Part shown: positions 7,830-16,639 of the stretch, piece by piece
How the letters are laid out: each line of letters starts with the position of its first letter
Numbering within the stretch: the first letter of the stretch is position 1
NCBI RefSeq assembly: GCF_013488225.1
Contig: NZ_CP041241.1
Span: 1-64,000 of the forward strand
From: Sinorhizobium mexicanum
Lineage (GTDB): Bacteria; Pseudomonadota; Alphaproteobacteria; Rhizobiales; Rhizobiaceae
Direction: 5' to 3'
Length of the DNA stretch: 64,000 nt
Translations under genes and position numbers: made by a program
The notes under the pieces: generated by a model
Told to the model about the DNA's origin: nothing
Seen by the model: only the letters and a program-made list of their open reading frames with translations
Databases searched by the model: none

Positions 7830-8648
7830 TCACGATTCGAGACCTGTGCGCTGGCGGAGATATCGGATTTCGGCTTCGGTGAGCGCGCGGACTGCGCCTT
7901 TTGCCAGGTCGCCGAGCTTTATCTCGCCGATCGAGACGCGCACGAGCCGCAGGCACTCGAAGCCGAGCACGTCCAGCATGCGGCGGATCTGCCGGTTTCG
8001 TCCCTCCTGCAATTCGACCTCGATCCAGCTGTTGCGGTCGCCGCTTCGGAGCCGCTGCACGCTCGTGGCCACCAGCCGTTCACCGTCTTCGACGACTCCA
8101 TCCATCATTCTCGCGATCGCGTCGTCGTTGAGGATGCCGTTCACCTGGACATGGTAGACCTTGCCGAGATGCGTCTCCGGGTCGAGCAGGCGCTGCGCCA
8201 GTATCGTGTCGTTGGTGAAAAGCAGCAGGCCCTCGCTCGCCTTGTCGAGCCTGCCGACCGGCGAGAGGAACCGCGCCTCGGCATCTCCGAGGCAGGAATA
8301 GACTGTCGGCCGGCCCTCGGGGTCTTCGCGCGTGGTGACAAGCCCGCGCGGCTTATTCAGCATCAGATAGATCTTTGCTTCCGCTGCGACGGTCACACCG
8401 TCAACGGCGATCCTGTCGGCCTCGATGTCGACCCAGCGTGAAAGATCGGTCGTCGTTTGACCGCCGACGCTGACGCGGCCATCGGTGATCAGCTTCTCGG
8501 CCTGCGTGCGGGAGCAGTAGCCGAGTTTGGAAAGCGCGCGCGCGAGCGTTACGCGCTTGCCGGCCTCGGCTTTCGTTTCGCCGCCTTGTCTCTTCGGTGA
8601 GGGGCGTCCCTGCTTCACCACTTCCAGTCTCCGAGAGTGTTGGACCAT
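7830..8648 (-). CDS. 23S/16S rRNA pseudouridine synthase, RsuA/RluB family
   Basis: A 272-residue protein from the ATG at 8648; the frame extends to 8786 but that part lacks conservation. An N-terminal S4 RNA-binding domain (TLARALSKLGYCSRTQAEKLITDGRVSVGG) is followed by the synthase domain. That domain carries the catalytic GRLDKASEGLLLFTND motif (aspartate in RLD), an earlier LMLNKPRGLVTT strand and the late EGRNRQIRRML motif, all typical of the RsuA/RluB/RluE/RluF branch. It converts a specific rRNA uridine to pseudouridine; the target base cannot be told by eye. A copy on a secondary replicon suggests a paralogue or a moved housekeeping gene. The ribosome-binding site is weak. Confidence 0.88.
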   Translation of the reverse strand: MVQHSRRLEVVKQGRPSPKRQGGETKAEAGKRVTLARALSKLGYCSRTQAEKLITDGRVSVGGQTTTDLSRWVDIEADRIAVDGVTVAAEAKIYLMLNKPRGLVTTREDPEGRPTVYSCLGDAEARFLSPVGRLDKASEGLLLFTNDTILAQRLLDPETHLGKVYHVQVNGILNDDAIARMMDGVVEDGERLVATSVQRLRSGDRNSWIEVELQEGRNRQIRRMLDVLGFECLRLVRVSIGEIKLGDLAKGAVRALTEAEIRYLRQRTGLES

Positions 8649-8843
8649 GATCCATCTGGCACAGTCGGCGCTGCTCCGCCAGGGTTGAAACCCATTGATT
8701 GTTGTAGCTTTGACACGAACATCAAGAGTGCTAGTCTCGCTTGCGACTTGTAGACAGGGGTTCGTCCCGCTTTTGATTGCAATCAACGACGTAAAGAAGT
8801 GATTGGCGTAACATCCGCCAAGAGAAAAGCGGAAGAGAGTACG

Positions 8844-8927
8844 ATGAGTCGCGGAGGGAAAATTTTACTCGCGGCCATTTGTTCTGGGGCGGTCGCACTT
8901 GCTTCCATCTCTTCGGCAGACAACTAA
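8844..8927 (+). CDS. Possible 27-residue exported peptide or truncated gene
   Basis: Starts at an ATG with AGAGAG eight bases before it and encodes a basic start, a hydrophobic core and an SSA cleavage-like end (MSRGGKILLAAICSGAVALA...SSADN), then stops. This is a signal peptide with almost no mature protein. The frame after the stop (GDCSGHRYKPP, then another stop) could be the decayed remainder of a small secreted protein. It may equally be a chance ORF. Confidence 0.3.
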   Translation: MSRGGKILLAAICSGAVALASISSADN

Positions 8928-9143
8928 CCGGGCGACTGTTCCGGGCATCGATATAAGCCACCGTGAACCAATGGGCAGCGCGAGCCCATCAGCAAATACC
9001 TCATCAAAGCCGGCGGCGCTGTACTAACGCCGGATCCGGGAAAGTTGACCAGAGACAATCGCCGCGTCGAGCCCTGCGCAGTAGCTCGATCACGAGGCGG
9101 TTTGGATGAAGCAGATGCCCTTGCAGCCCTTTGGAGGAAGAAT

Positions 9144-10529
9144 ATGGCTTGGGAGCGGATCTTTGTGCTCTGCCGCGTGGCGGCGACCGCGCTAACTCTG
9201 TTTGCGCCATGCGGCGTCACGCTGGCGCAGGAGACGGCGACGGCCCCGCCCGCGCCCCAACAAGTCGCGCCTGAACCGCTGACGGATGACGAGCTCGAGG
9301 TTCTGGTTGCCCGTATAGCGCTCTATCCGGATGAACTGGTGGCGCTGATTTCCGCGGCAGCGCTCTATCCGCTGCAGATTGTCGAGGCCGAGCGCTTTCT
9401 CGAGGCGCGCGCGAAAAAACCCGACCTGAAACCGAAGGAAGGCTGGGACGGCAGCGTTGTCTCGCTGCTGAACTATCCGCAAGTCGTCAAGATGATGAGC
9501 GAAGACCTCGAATGGACGCAGTCATTCGGCGAGGCGATCGCAAACCAGCAGAAGGATGTCCTGATCGCCATCCAGCAACTGCGCGATGAGGCGGTCGCCA
9601 AGGACATCATCAAGACCGACGACAAGGTGAAGGTGGTCGAGGAGGGCGACAATATCGTCATCCAGTCGGCAAACCCGGAAACGATCTACGTACCGCAGTA
9701 TCCGCCGGAGATGCTTTACGTACCGGATTACGCACCGGCGCCGATCAGCTATTATGAAGATCCCTATCCTGCCTATTGGTATCCCGGTGCGGCCTTCTTC
9801 GCCGGAGCCGTCACCGGTGCGGCCTTCGCCGCCATCATCGACTGGGACGATTGGGGCGTCTGGGGCGGCGACTGGGACGGCGACATCGATGTCGACTGCA
9901 ACAAGTGCTTCAACAACATCGACTTCGACGGCAAGGTCAACTGGAACGACATCGACTGGAAGAACGTCGACCGCAGCAAGATCAATTTCGACCGCGACCA
10001 GCTTCAGAAGTTCGACCGGACGAGCATCAAGAACAACATCAAGGCCAACGGCAACAACAACCTGCGCAACCGTGCCGCCGAGATCAATCGCGACCGGCCG
10101 CAGGCGCGCCCGGGTGGCGGTGGCGGCCAGCTCAAGGACGTGCGCAAGAGCACGCTCGAAGGGCTCAAGGCCCAGCCGAGACGGGAGACCGCGGCTCGGC
10201 CCGGCGGCGGGCAGGCGGTGGCGAAAGCCAGAGCCGACGGCGCGAAACCCAGCGTCAACCGACCGAAGGGCGGCAGCAAGCCCTCCGTCAACCGGCCGGC
10301 CGGGAAGAAGAAGATGGCTTCCAAGGCGCAGAACCGGCCGAACAGGCCGTCGGGCCTCGGCAATGTCAATTCGGGCCGGCGCGAGGTGGCCTCGTCGCGG
10401 CGTGGCGGCCACAGCATGGGCGGCGGTCAGCGCGGCGGCGGGCGGCCGCAGATGAGCCGCGGCGGCGGCAGACCACCGATGCACCGTGGCGGCGGGGGCC
10501 GCGGCGGTGGTGGACGTGGCAGGCGCTAA
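9144..10529 (+). CDS. DUF3300 secreted protein
   Basis: A 461-residue protein from the ATG at 9144, preceded by GGAGGAAG. It has an N-terminal signal peptide (about 1-27, ending LAQ). The DUF3300 core follows (LTDDELEVLVARIALYPDELVALISAAALYPLQIVEAERFL, then NPETIYVPQYPPEMLYVP). After a hydrophobic Tyr/Pro/Ala-rich stretch (YPAYWYPGAAFFAGAVTGAAFAAIIDWDDW) there are Asp/Asn/Trp-rich repeats (DIDVDCNKCFNNIDFDGKVNWNDIDWKNVD). The last ~150 residues are low-complexity Arg/Gly/Pro with GGG clusters. The function is unknown; a periplasmic or surface location is expected. It is followed 17 bases later by the DUF2950 gene, a pairing common in proteobacteria. Confidence 0.85.
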   Translation: MAWERIFVLCRVAATALTLFAPCGVTLAQETATAPPAPQQVAPEPLTDDELEVLVARIALYPDELVALISAAALYPLQIVEAERFLEARAKKPDLKPKEGWDGSVVSLLNYPQVVKMMSEDLEWTQSFGEAIANQQKDVLIAIQQLRDEAVAKDIIKTDDKVKVVEEGDNIVIQSANPETIYVPQYPPEMLYVPDYAPAPISYYEDPYPAYWYPGAAFFAGAVTGAAFAAIIDWDDWGVWGGDWDGDIDVDCNKCFNNIDFDGKVNWNDIDWKNVDRSKINFDRDQLQKFDRTSIKNNIKANGNNNLRNRAAEINRDRPQARPGGGGGQLKDVRKSTLEGLKAQPRRETAARPGGGQAVAKARADGAKPSVNRPKGGSKPSVNRPAGKKKMASKAQNRPNRPSGLGNVNSGRREVASSRRGGHSMGGGQRGGGRPQMSRGGGRPPMHRGGGGRGGGGRGRR

Positions 10530-10546
10530 GCGGAGGGAGAACGGCC

Positions 10547-11515
10547 ATGACCAAGCTTTTGCACACACTTTTCCTTGGCTCGGCGGTCTCGCTGGCGAGC
10601 ATCCTTAGCATCGACGCCGCTTGCGCGCAGGCCAATCAGCCAGACCAGGCGCAGCAGCAAGCGCCGGGTCTCGACGACTACGCCGCAGACGAAGACCCGC
10701 CGGTGTTCGACGATCCGCTGAAGGCGGTGGAAGCGTTCAAATCGGCGCTCGCCGCCAATGATTTCGATGGCCTGGCGAAGCTTTTGGGCCTCGATGCGGC
10801 AAAGCTCAGGACGGGCGAAGGGGTCATGGACACCTTCGCGCTCATTCGTGAGGGGGCGGCCCGCAACGTCGTCGTGCGCGACCTCGATGAGCGAAAGATC
10901 CTCCAGATCGGCGATCGCCTCTGGCCGCTGCCATTCCCGATCACCAAGGGCGAGGACGGCAAATGGGCGTTCGACACCTATGTCGGGCTTGAGGAGATCG
11001 TCAACCGCCGCGTCGGCGAGAACGAGCTCGAGGCAATCGATACGGCGCGCGCCTATGTCGATGCGCAGAAGGACTATGCCGCACAGGACCGCGATGCGGA
11101 CGGCGTGCTCGAATATGCCCAGAAGCTGATCAGCAGCCCGGGCCAGACCGACGGGCTCTACTGGCCGGCCGATCAAGGCGACGGCGACAGCCCGGTCGGC
11201 GACGCCATCAGCCAGGCGGCGCTCGAAAAGGCGAAGGCCGGCGAGGGCTATTTCGGCTACCGCTTCCGCATCCTGACCTCGCAAGGGGACAATATCGCCG
11301 GCGGCAAATACGACTATGTCATCAACGACAACATGATCGCCGGCTTCGGGCTGATCGCCTGGCCGGTCACCTATGCCGAGACCGGCGTCAAGACCTTCCT
11401 CGTCAACCAGCAGGGCATCGTCTACGAACGCGACCTCGGCCCGAGCACCGAGGCCATCGTGCCGTTCATCGACCGCTTCGACCCGGATGACAAATGGACC
11501 GTGGTGGCGGATTGA
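10547..11515 (+). CDS. DUF2950 secreted protein
   Basis: A 322-residue exported protein whose signal peptide ends near ACAQA. Family landmarks are FDDPLKAVEAFKSALAANDFDGLAKLLG, a WPLPFPITKGEDGKWAFDTYVGLEEIVNRRVGENELEAI block, AQKDYAAQDRDADGVLEYAQKLISSPGQTDGLYWP, and the C-terminal GYFGYRFRILTSQGDNIAGGKYDYVINDNMIAGFGLIAWPV. DUF2950 has no established activity. It is co-transcribed with the DUF3300 gene upstream (spacing 17 bases, GGAGGGAG site), so the two probably act together in the envelope. Confidence 0.87.
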   Translation: MTKLLHTLFLGSAVSLASILSIDAACAQANQPDQAQQQAPGLDDYAADEDPPVFDDPLKAVEAFKSALAANDFDGLAKLLGLDAAKLRTGEGVMDTFALIREGAARNVVVRDLDERKILQIGDRLWPLPFPITKGEDGKWAFDTYVGLEEIVNRRVGENELEAIDTARAYVDAQKDYAAQDRDADGVLEYAQKLISSPGQTDGLYWPADQGDGDSPVGDAISQAALEKAKAGEGYFGYRFRILTSQGDNIAGGKYDYVINDNMIAGFGLIAWPVTYAETGVKTFLVNQQGIVYERDLGPSTEAIVPFIDRFDPDDKWTVVAD

Positions 11516-11823
11516 CTTCCCGCCGACCGCGCATGTCGAACCTGCACAGACTGCCTGCCGCCGCAACGGCAGGCACTTGCGCCAGGCCCCCCAACAGCCC
11601 AAACCAGGTCGACCGAACTGGCCCCCAGCGCCAATACAATCGCGCGCAGGGCGACGCTCTCGCGTCCAGCGAGGGTCGGGGAGAACTCTTGAAGTCTCCG
11701 AAAGGTCGGTTTCCGCTTTCTAAAGAAGCTGAAGTGCGGATATACGGTTAGGTGTCATCAATTTTTTGCGTGGCCGCAGTCAAGTGGCGTGGGGACTGGT
11801 AGTGGTGTCAGAGGGGAATACCG
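11516..11823. other. Intergenic region with a small hairpin
   Basis: About 300 bases without a gene. An 8-bp hairpin GCCTGCCG/CGGCAGGC (11553-11560, 11567-11574) lies 38 bases past the DUF2950 stop and may end that transcript, although no T-run follows. Confidence 0.5.
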
Positions 11824-13095
11824 ATGCCTGAAGTGATGGATCTCCGCGCGCGCGGCGACAGCCTTGGGAAAGCTGGACGAAGGGCCGCGGGAGCGTTGGT
11901 GGCGCTTGCCGTGTTGGTCGGATGCGGAGGTCATCCAAAAGGCGTGATGACGCCGGTGGCGCTGACGGCGCCGACCCAGACATCGCAGGTCGATATGCTC
12001 GTCGCGACGACGCGCCAGCCTTCCGGGAATCCTGCGACCCTCTTTTCCGGCGAACGAAACGCGGCGCTTTCCTTGACGGACGTCGCGGTGTCGATCCCGC
12101 CGGATTCGCAACGCAAGCCTGGTACCGTGCAGTGGCCCCGCCGCTTGCCGCCAAATCCGGAAACCGATTTTGCCGTGACGCGCGTGCACGAACTTGCATC
12201 GCGCGACGAGGCGCGTGCCTGGTTCCGAAAGCATAGCGTCGATGGAAACATCCTCCTGTTCGTGCACGGTTTCAACAACACTTACGAGGATTCCGTCTTC
12301 CGGCTGGCGCAGATCGTCCATGATTCCGGCGCCGACGCGACGCCGATGCTCTTCACCTGGCCGTCTCGCGCCCGTGTGTTCGACTACAACTATGACAAGG
12401 AGAGCACCAACTATTCGAGAACTGCGCTCGAAGATGCACTGCGCTCACTGGCGAACGCGCCCGATGTCAATGAGGTGACGATTCTCGCCCATTCGATGGG
12501 CACATGGCTGACGATGGAGTCGCTGCGGCAGATGGGCATTCGCGACGGCGGCATCGCGCCCAAGATCAAGAACGTGATCCTCGCATCGCCGGACATCGAC
12601 CTCGATGTCTTCGCGAAGCAATTCGTGGAATTGGGCGACAAGCGGCCGAAATTCACGATCTTCGTGTCGCAGGATGACCGGGCGCTTGCCGTATCGAGCT
12701 TCATATCGGGCGACGTCTCGCGGCTCGGCGCGATCGATCCCACGGCCGAACCCTATCGCACGCAGCTTGAAAGGGCGGGCATCACCGCGATCGACCTCAC
12801 CAAGGTCCAATCCGAGGATAGCCTGCACCATGGCAAGTTCGCCGAAAGCCCGCAAATCGTGCAACTGATCGGCCAGCGCATCGTCAACGGCCAGACCCTG
12901 ACGGATTCCGAGGTCACCTTGGGCGACAGCATCACCGCCGTTGTTGCCGGTACCGCCAAGAATGTCGGCACGGTCGCGGCCGCGACCATCAGCGCGCCGG
13001 TGAAGGTGCTCGAGCAGCCGACGCTGCCGCGCAAAAAGCGAGCGCATCTGGACGAAACGCTCGAAAGCGGTGCGCATGCAGGAGCTACCAACTAG
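11824..13095 (+). CDS. Lipoprotein alpha/beta hydrolase, DUF900 / COG4782 family
   Basis: A 423-residue protein. A hydrophobic N-terminal segment ends in LAVLVGCGG, a lipobox with cysteine near residue 38, so the protein is probably lipidated. The family start QVDMLVATTRQPSGNPATLFSGER is followed by GNILLFVHGFNNTYEDSVFRLAQI (oxyanion region), FTWPSRARVFDYNYDKEST, the nucleophile elbow ILAHSMGTWLTMESLRQ and ASPDIDLDVF with a candidate acid. These mark a serine esterase/lipase-like hydrolase of unknown substrate. It is monocistronic and ends in a repeat. Confidence 0.85.
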   Translation: MPEVMDLRARGDSLGKAGRRAAGALVALAVLVGCGGHPKGVMTPVALTAPTQTSQVDMLVATTRQPSGNPATLFSGERNAALSLTDVAVSIPPDSQRKPGTVQWPRRLPPNPETDFAVTRVHELASRDEARAWFRKHSVDGNILLFVHGFNNTYEDSVFRLAQIVHDSGADATPMLFTWPSRARVFDYNYDKESTNYSRTALEDALRSLANAPDVNEVTILAHSMGTWLTMESLRQMGIRDGGIAPKIKNVILASPDIDLDVFAKQFVELGDKRPKFTIFVSQDDRALAVSSFISGDVSRLGAIDPTAEPYRTQLERAGITAIDLTKVQSEDSLHHGKFAESPQIVQLIGQRIVNGQTLTDSEVTLGDSITAVVAGTAKNVGTVAAATISAPVKVLEQPTLPRKKRAHLDETLESGAHAGATN

Positions 13096-13240
13096 CGCTG
13101 TTCTACAGCGACGCCTATCAGAAGCGCAAAAGGACGCTGTAGCGCTTTGAATCGCTGCATGGGACGCGACGGTTTTGCGTTCGGAATTGCGTTTCAAAGA
13201 GTAAAAGCGCTTCACTATTCAACGAAACGGTGAGGCGCGT
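13096..13240. repeat. Rhizobial intergenic repeat
   Basis: Has the order tctacagcgacgc..aagcgcaaaaggacgctgtag-cgctttgaatc..., then ttcggaattgcgtttcaaagagtaaaagcgcttcactattcaacgaaac. This shares its parts and their order with the repeat at 690-900. It is non-coding. Confidence 0.6.
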
Positions 13241-13330
13241 CCTAGACGCCATTCCGTGATTAGGAGCGCTGAATTCTGGCACCCGGTGGGGAGGAGCGAC
13301 GGCGGCGGACGCTCCGCGAGGGAGGACGAT

Positions 13331-14482
13331 GTGACGAGCAATTTGAAGGACAGAAGCTCCGGGGCTCTGCCACGCCCTGCAGTCGGCACGGCGGTCCTGG
13401 CGGAATTTCGGCGGACGCCTCTCCTGGCGCTCATTGTATTTGTGCCTGTCGTCATCCTCCTGGAGCAGACGGTGCCGGAGGCGCACACGTGGCTGTTTCT
13501 CCTGTCGGTGGCAGCGATCGTACCGCTCGCCGCGCTGTTGAGCCGCGCGACCGAAGCCGTGGCGGCGAGGACCGGCGATACGATCGGAGGTCTGCTTAAC
13601 GCCACCCTTGGCAACCTGACCGAGCTCGTCATTTCGTTCGCGGCACTGCAGGCGGGCCAATACCTGTTGGTCAAGGCTTCGCTTGCGGGCGCGATCGTCA
13701 CCAACACGCTCTTCATGCTGGGCGGCGCGTTCCTGCTCGGCGGCTTCAAGCATCACCTGCAGGAATTCAACCGGGTGAGTGCACGTTTCCAGGCTTGCCT
13801 GTTGTTCCTGGCGACGATCGCCATTCTGGTTCCCTCTGTCATCAGCGAAGTGGATCGGGCTCCAGCAGCCGCCTTCTCCCAGAAGCTGAGCCTGGGACTG
13901 GCGATACTTCTGATCGCCGTTTACGGCCTCGGCATGCTGTTTTCGCTGAGGACACACCGGGAGCTCTTCGCCGCCGTCGGCCACGCCGACGAGGATGAGA
14001 AACCATGGCCTCTTTCGGTAAGCATCGTCGTTCTGATTGTCGTTACGCTGCTGGTCGCTCTCGTGAGCGAGATTTTCGTCGGTTCGGTGCAGATTGCCGC
14101 CGAGCATCTCGGGATGACGCCCGCGTTCGTCGGCTTCATCATCGTCGCCTTGGTTGGTGGCGCCGCCGAGATGACGACAGCATTCTCGGCGGCGCGTGCC
14201 AATCGCCTCGATCTCAGCGTTGGCATTGCGCTCGGCAGCGCCGCGCAGATCGCGCTTTTTGTCGCCCCGGTTCTGGTGCTCGTCAGCTATTTTGTCGGTC
14301 CCGAACCGATGTCCCTGCAGTTCTGGCCGGGCGCGGTCGCGATGATGCTGGTCGCGACGATGGCCGCCACGCTGCTTTCCAACGGCGGACGCGCGGCTTG
14401 GTACATGGGCGTCATGGCGCTGGCGACCTATGCCATATTCGGGATGACGCTGTTTCTCCTGCCGCCGGCAACGCCATTGTGA
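13331..14482 (+). CDS. Calcium/proton antiporter of the CaCA superfamily
   Basis: A 383-residue membrane protein. The start is taken as the GTG at 13331 because GGGAGGA sits just upstream; the frame opens earlier at 13256 but those residues look like repeat-derived noise. It has about 11 hydrophobic segments and the two inverted alpha-repeats of cation/proton antiporters: GGLLNATLGNLTELVIS in the first half and FIIVALVGGAAEMTTAFSAARANRLDLSVGIALGSAAQIALFVAPVL in the second, each with the acidic residue used for Ca2+ exchange. This is the ChaA/Cax-type arrangement; the role would be Ca2+ or Na+ efflux. Confidence 0.88.
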   Translation: MTSNLKDRSSGALPRPAVGTAVLAEFRRTPLLALIVFVPVVILLEQTVPEAHTWLFLLSVAAIVPLAALLSRATEAVAARTGDTIGGLLNATLGNLTELVISFAALQAGQYLLVKASLAGAIVTNTLFMLGGAFLLGGFKHHLQEFNRVSARFQACLLFLATIAILVPSVISEVDRAPAAAFSQKLSLGLAILLIAVYGLGMLFSLRTHRELFAAVGHADEDEKPWPLSVSIVVLIVVTLLVALVSEIFVGSVQIAAEHLGMTPAFVGFIIVALVGGAAEMTTAFSAARANRLDLSVGIALGSAAQIALFVAPVLVLVSYFVGPEPMSLQFWPGAVAMMLVATMAATLLSNGGRAAWYMGVMALATYAIFGMTLFLLPPATPL

Positions 14483-14511
14483 TGATGGCAGAGCCGGAGG
14501 TCCGCGCGGAT

Positions 14512-14955
14512 CTAGTCTCGGTGCCGGTCCAGTCCCGGCTCGGCGCGGAAATAGAGGCGCTGGATCACTGCCATCATCAGCGCAGTCGCCCAGCCAAAGA
14601 TGATCCAGCCGTTGACCGCCTCAAACGTGGCAACGTGGCGCCAGTCCTTGCTAAGGACGATGTCGCCGTATCCAACCGTGGTGAAGGTCACGGTTGAGAA
14701 GTAGAAAGATTCTTCGAAAGTCGGCAAGGCTTTCGCGAGATAATAGAAAGCCGCCCACAGGCAGACATCAATTATAATCGGAAATATCAAGTATATTACC
14801 CAAGTGACCGTCACCACGGTCGGGTGGCGCTGCGCGAAATATTTTCGGTTCTCCTCCAGCCGGCGCAAAGCACTCAGTCCGGCGGACATGAATAGAGCCT
14901 GGATGGCGACCGTGATCGCGATCAGGCCGCAGGCGATAGAAAGCCGAAGTATCAC
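14512..14955 (-). CDS. Two-helix potassium channel-like protein
   Basis: A 147-residue protein starting at the GTG at 14955, which is preceded by AAGGAGGC. It has an N-terminal helix (SIACGLIAITVAIQALFMSAG), a second membrane helix (VTVTWVIYLIFPIIIDVCLWAAFYYL), a pore loop FYFSTVTFTTVGYGDIVLS carrying the potassium selectivity filter TVGYGD, and an inner helix (FEAVNGWIIFGWATALMMAVI). It has no RCK domain, so it is an Ion_trans_2-type minimal channel. It is convergent with the antiporter (29-bp gap). Confidence 0.9.
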   Translation of the reverse strand: MILRLSIACGLIAITVAIQALFMSAGLSALRRLEENRKYFAQRHPTVVTVTWVIYLIFPIIIDVCLWAAFYYLAKALPTFEESFYFSTVTFTTVGYGDIVLSKDWRHVATFEAVNGWIIFGWATALMMAVIQRLYFRAEPGLDRHRD

Positions 14956-15045
14956 TATGCCTCCTTGGGTAGGATCGACGGACGGCGGCGCGCATTCATG
15001 GGCTGCGTTACCACAGCCGCCCGATTTAGGGGCGCAATCTAGCAA

Positions 15046-15515
15046 AGGCCGCCCTGCCGGTGAACATGGTCGCCCGCAAATAGTGCGTCCCTGCGCGTGC
15101 GGTGGTGAACGAGAGCCAAGGGCGCTTCGAATTCGACTTTAGTATGACTTATTAGTCATCGCTTATTTTTGATTGCCTTGTCCGAGCAATTGTGTAATCT
15201 CCTAATTGCGCGGGCACATCTTCAAGCATTTCCTTTGTAGTTCCCCTGCCTGAAAATGCCATGAAGAAATATTGCGGTGCCGGTGCTTTATTGCGTCGCC
15301 TCCATGATCTCCGTTGAACTGAAGAGGCTCCGAACTATTGTCGGGGCCTCTTCAGTTTTTATTATTAACATGCGGAATGATTAGGTGATTAGTTAAATAA
15401 AATTGTAACTTATCCATTCCTTGCGATGGAGAATGGCGCCACGACCTTGCTGTGACTGGCGAGGACAAATCACGGTCTTTATGACGGCAGGGCGCAAGGA
15501 TCGCCTCGACAGACA
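15046..15515. other. Intergenic region, possible small RNA
   Basis: About 560 bases from the channel start to the GlxA-type gene end, with no convincing protein gene. It is AT-richer than its surroundings between 15130 and 15420. An intrinsic terminator for rightward transcription lies at 15317-15361 although no rightward gene precedes it nearby. A promoter-like pair (TTGATT near 15169, TGTAAT about 18 bases later) would give a transcript of roughly 160 bases. The RNA is hypothetical. Confidence 0.35.
15317..15361 (+). terminator. Rho-independent terminator
   Basis: Arms AACTGAAGAGGC (15317-15328) and GCCTCTTCAGTT (15346-15357) form a perfect 12-bp stem with a 17-base loop. The right arm runs into TTTTTA. 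The U-tract is only on the rightward side. It is too far from the antiporter (835 bases past its stop, with the channel gene in between on the other strand) to be its natural terminator. Confidence 0.8.
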
Positions 15516-16532
15516 TCACGCCGTCGCGTGGCGGGTCCCGCCGACCACGGAAAAGCGCAGGCGATATTCCTTGGGCGAGACGCCGAGGATCTTGCGGAAG
15601 ATCTTTCGGTAGGCGTTGGTATCGTCGTACCCGCTCTGCCAAGCGACCTGCTCGATCGAGAGATAGGAGCGCTCCAAGAGCTCGCGCGACTTCGCGATCC
15701 TGAGCCTTTGGCAATATTCCGTCGGATTGAGGCCCGTTGCCTTCTGGAAGCGCCGGAGAAATGTACGTTCTCCAAGGCCGGCGCGCTCGGCCATCATCTG
15801 CAGCGTCACGCCTTTGGTGCTGGTGCCGTGCAGCCAGTGCTGGATCTTCAGGATGACCGGATCGCCGTGGTCGAGCCTGGGAGCAAAGACACTGTAATAG
15901 CTCTGTTCGCGCGCGCCCGGGTCGACCAGCATGAAGCGCGCGGTTGCAAGCATCACGGCGGTGCCGAGCAGCCGATCGACCAGCTTCAGGCCGAGATTGA
16001 TCCAGGCCATCATGCCGCCGGCGGTAATGATGTCGCCCTCGTCGATGACCAGCTTGTCCGTATCGATACGCACGTCGCGGTAGCGGTTGGCGATCAGCTC
16101 CTGATGTGACCAGTGCGTGGTAACCGTGCGGCCGGAGGCGAGACCGGATTCGGCGAGCAGATAGGCGCCGCCGCAGACCGAGCAGATCGTCGTGCCGCCG
16201 GCGTGCTGCTCGCGGATCCAGGCCGGCAGGTCGCCCATGCGCTTGCCGACCGGCAAGTCCGCGAGCGTCGGCGGCAGTATGAGCGCCCCCAGTCCGCTCG
16301 ACGGTCCCGGGTGGGTATCGACCGTTTTCCGGACCGTACCATCCTCCATCAGTTGCCAATGGCTGACACGGATCTGGGGTGCAGCGGCTCCGCCCTGTTC
16401 GAGGCTCTGCATGCCGGCAACCTGAAACATGTCCGTCAGGCCGTAGATCGCCGACATCAGCGCACCGGGATAGACAACGATGCCGATCTCGGCCGGGCCG
16501 GTTAATGCTGCCTTTGTCAATTCTGCCCCCAT
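15516..16532 (-). CDS. GlxA-type AraC-family regulator with DJ-1/PfpI domain
   Basis: A 338-residue protein. Residues about 15-200 form a DJ-1/PfpI-like domain ([49 protein letters not shown], with the nucleophile-elbow cysteine; [25 protein letters not shown]). Residues about 225-325 are an AraC pair of HTHs ([77 protein letters not shown]). Such proteins activate nearby operons in response to small metabolites. It is divergent from the Tat hydrolase at 16640 (107-bp shared region), which is its likely target. Confidence 0.92.
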   Translation of the reverse strand: MGAELTKAALTGPAEIGIVVYPGALMSAIYGLTDMFQVAGMQSLEQGGAAAPQIRVSHWQLMEDGTVRKTVDTHPGPSSGLGALILPPTLADLPVGKRMGDLPAWIREQHAGGTTICSVCGGAYLLAESGLASGRTVTTHWSHQELIANRYRDVRIDTDKLVIDEGDIITAGGMMAWINLGLKLVDRLLGTAVMLATARFMLVDPGAREQSYYSVFAPRLDHGDPVILKIQHWLHGTSTKGVTLQMMAERAGLGERTFLRRFQKATGLNPTEYCQRLRIAKSRELLERSYLSIEQVAWQSGYDDTNAYRKIFRKILGVSPKEYRLRFSVVGGTRHATA

Positions 16533-16639
16533 CGTTGTCAGCTTTGCCGGTCGTGAGGTTAGGCGGCCGAGCGTATCAATTCAACCAGCGCTCCGGAACG
16601 GAGGCAGCAGTTGCAAATTACACGGAAAAGGAGAGGATC

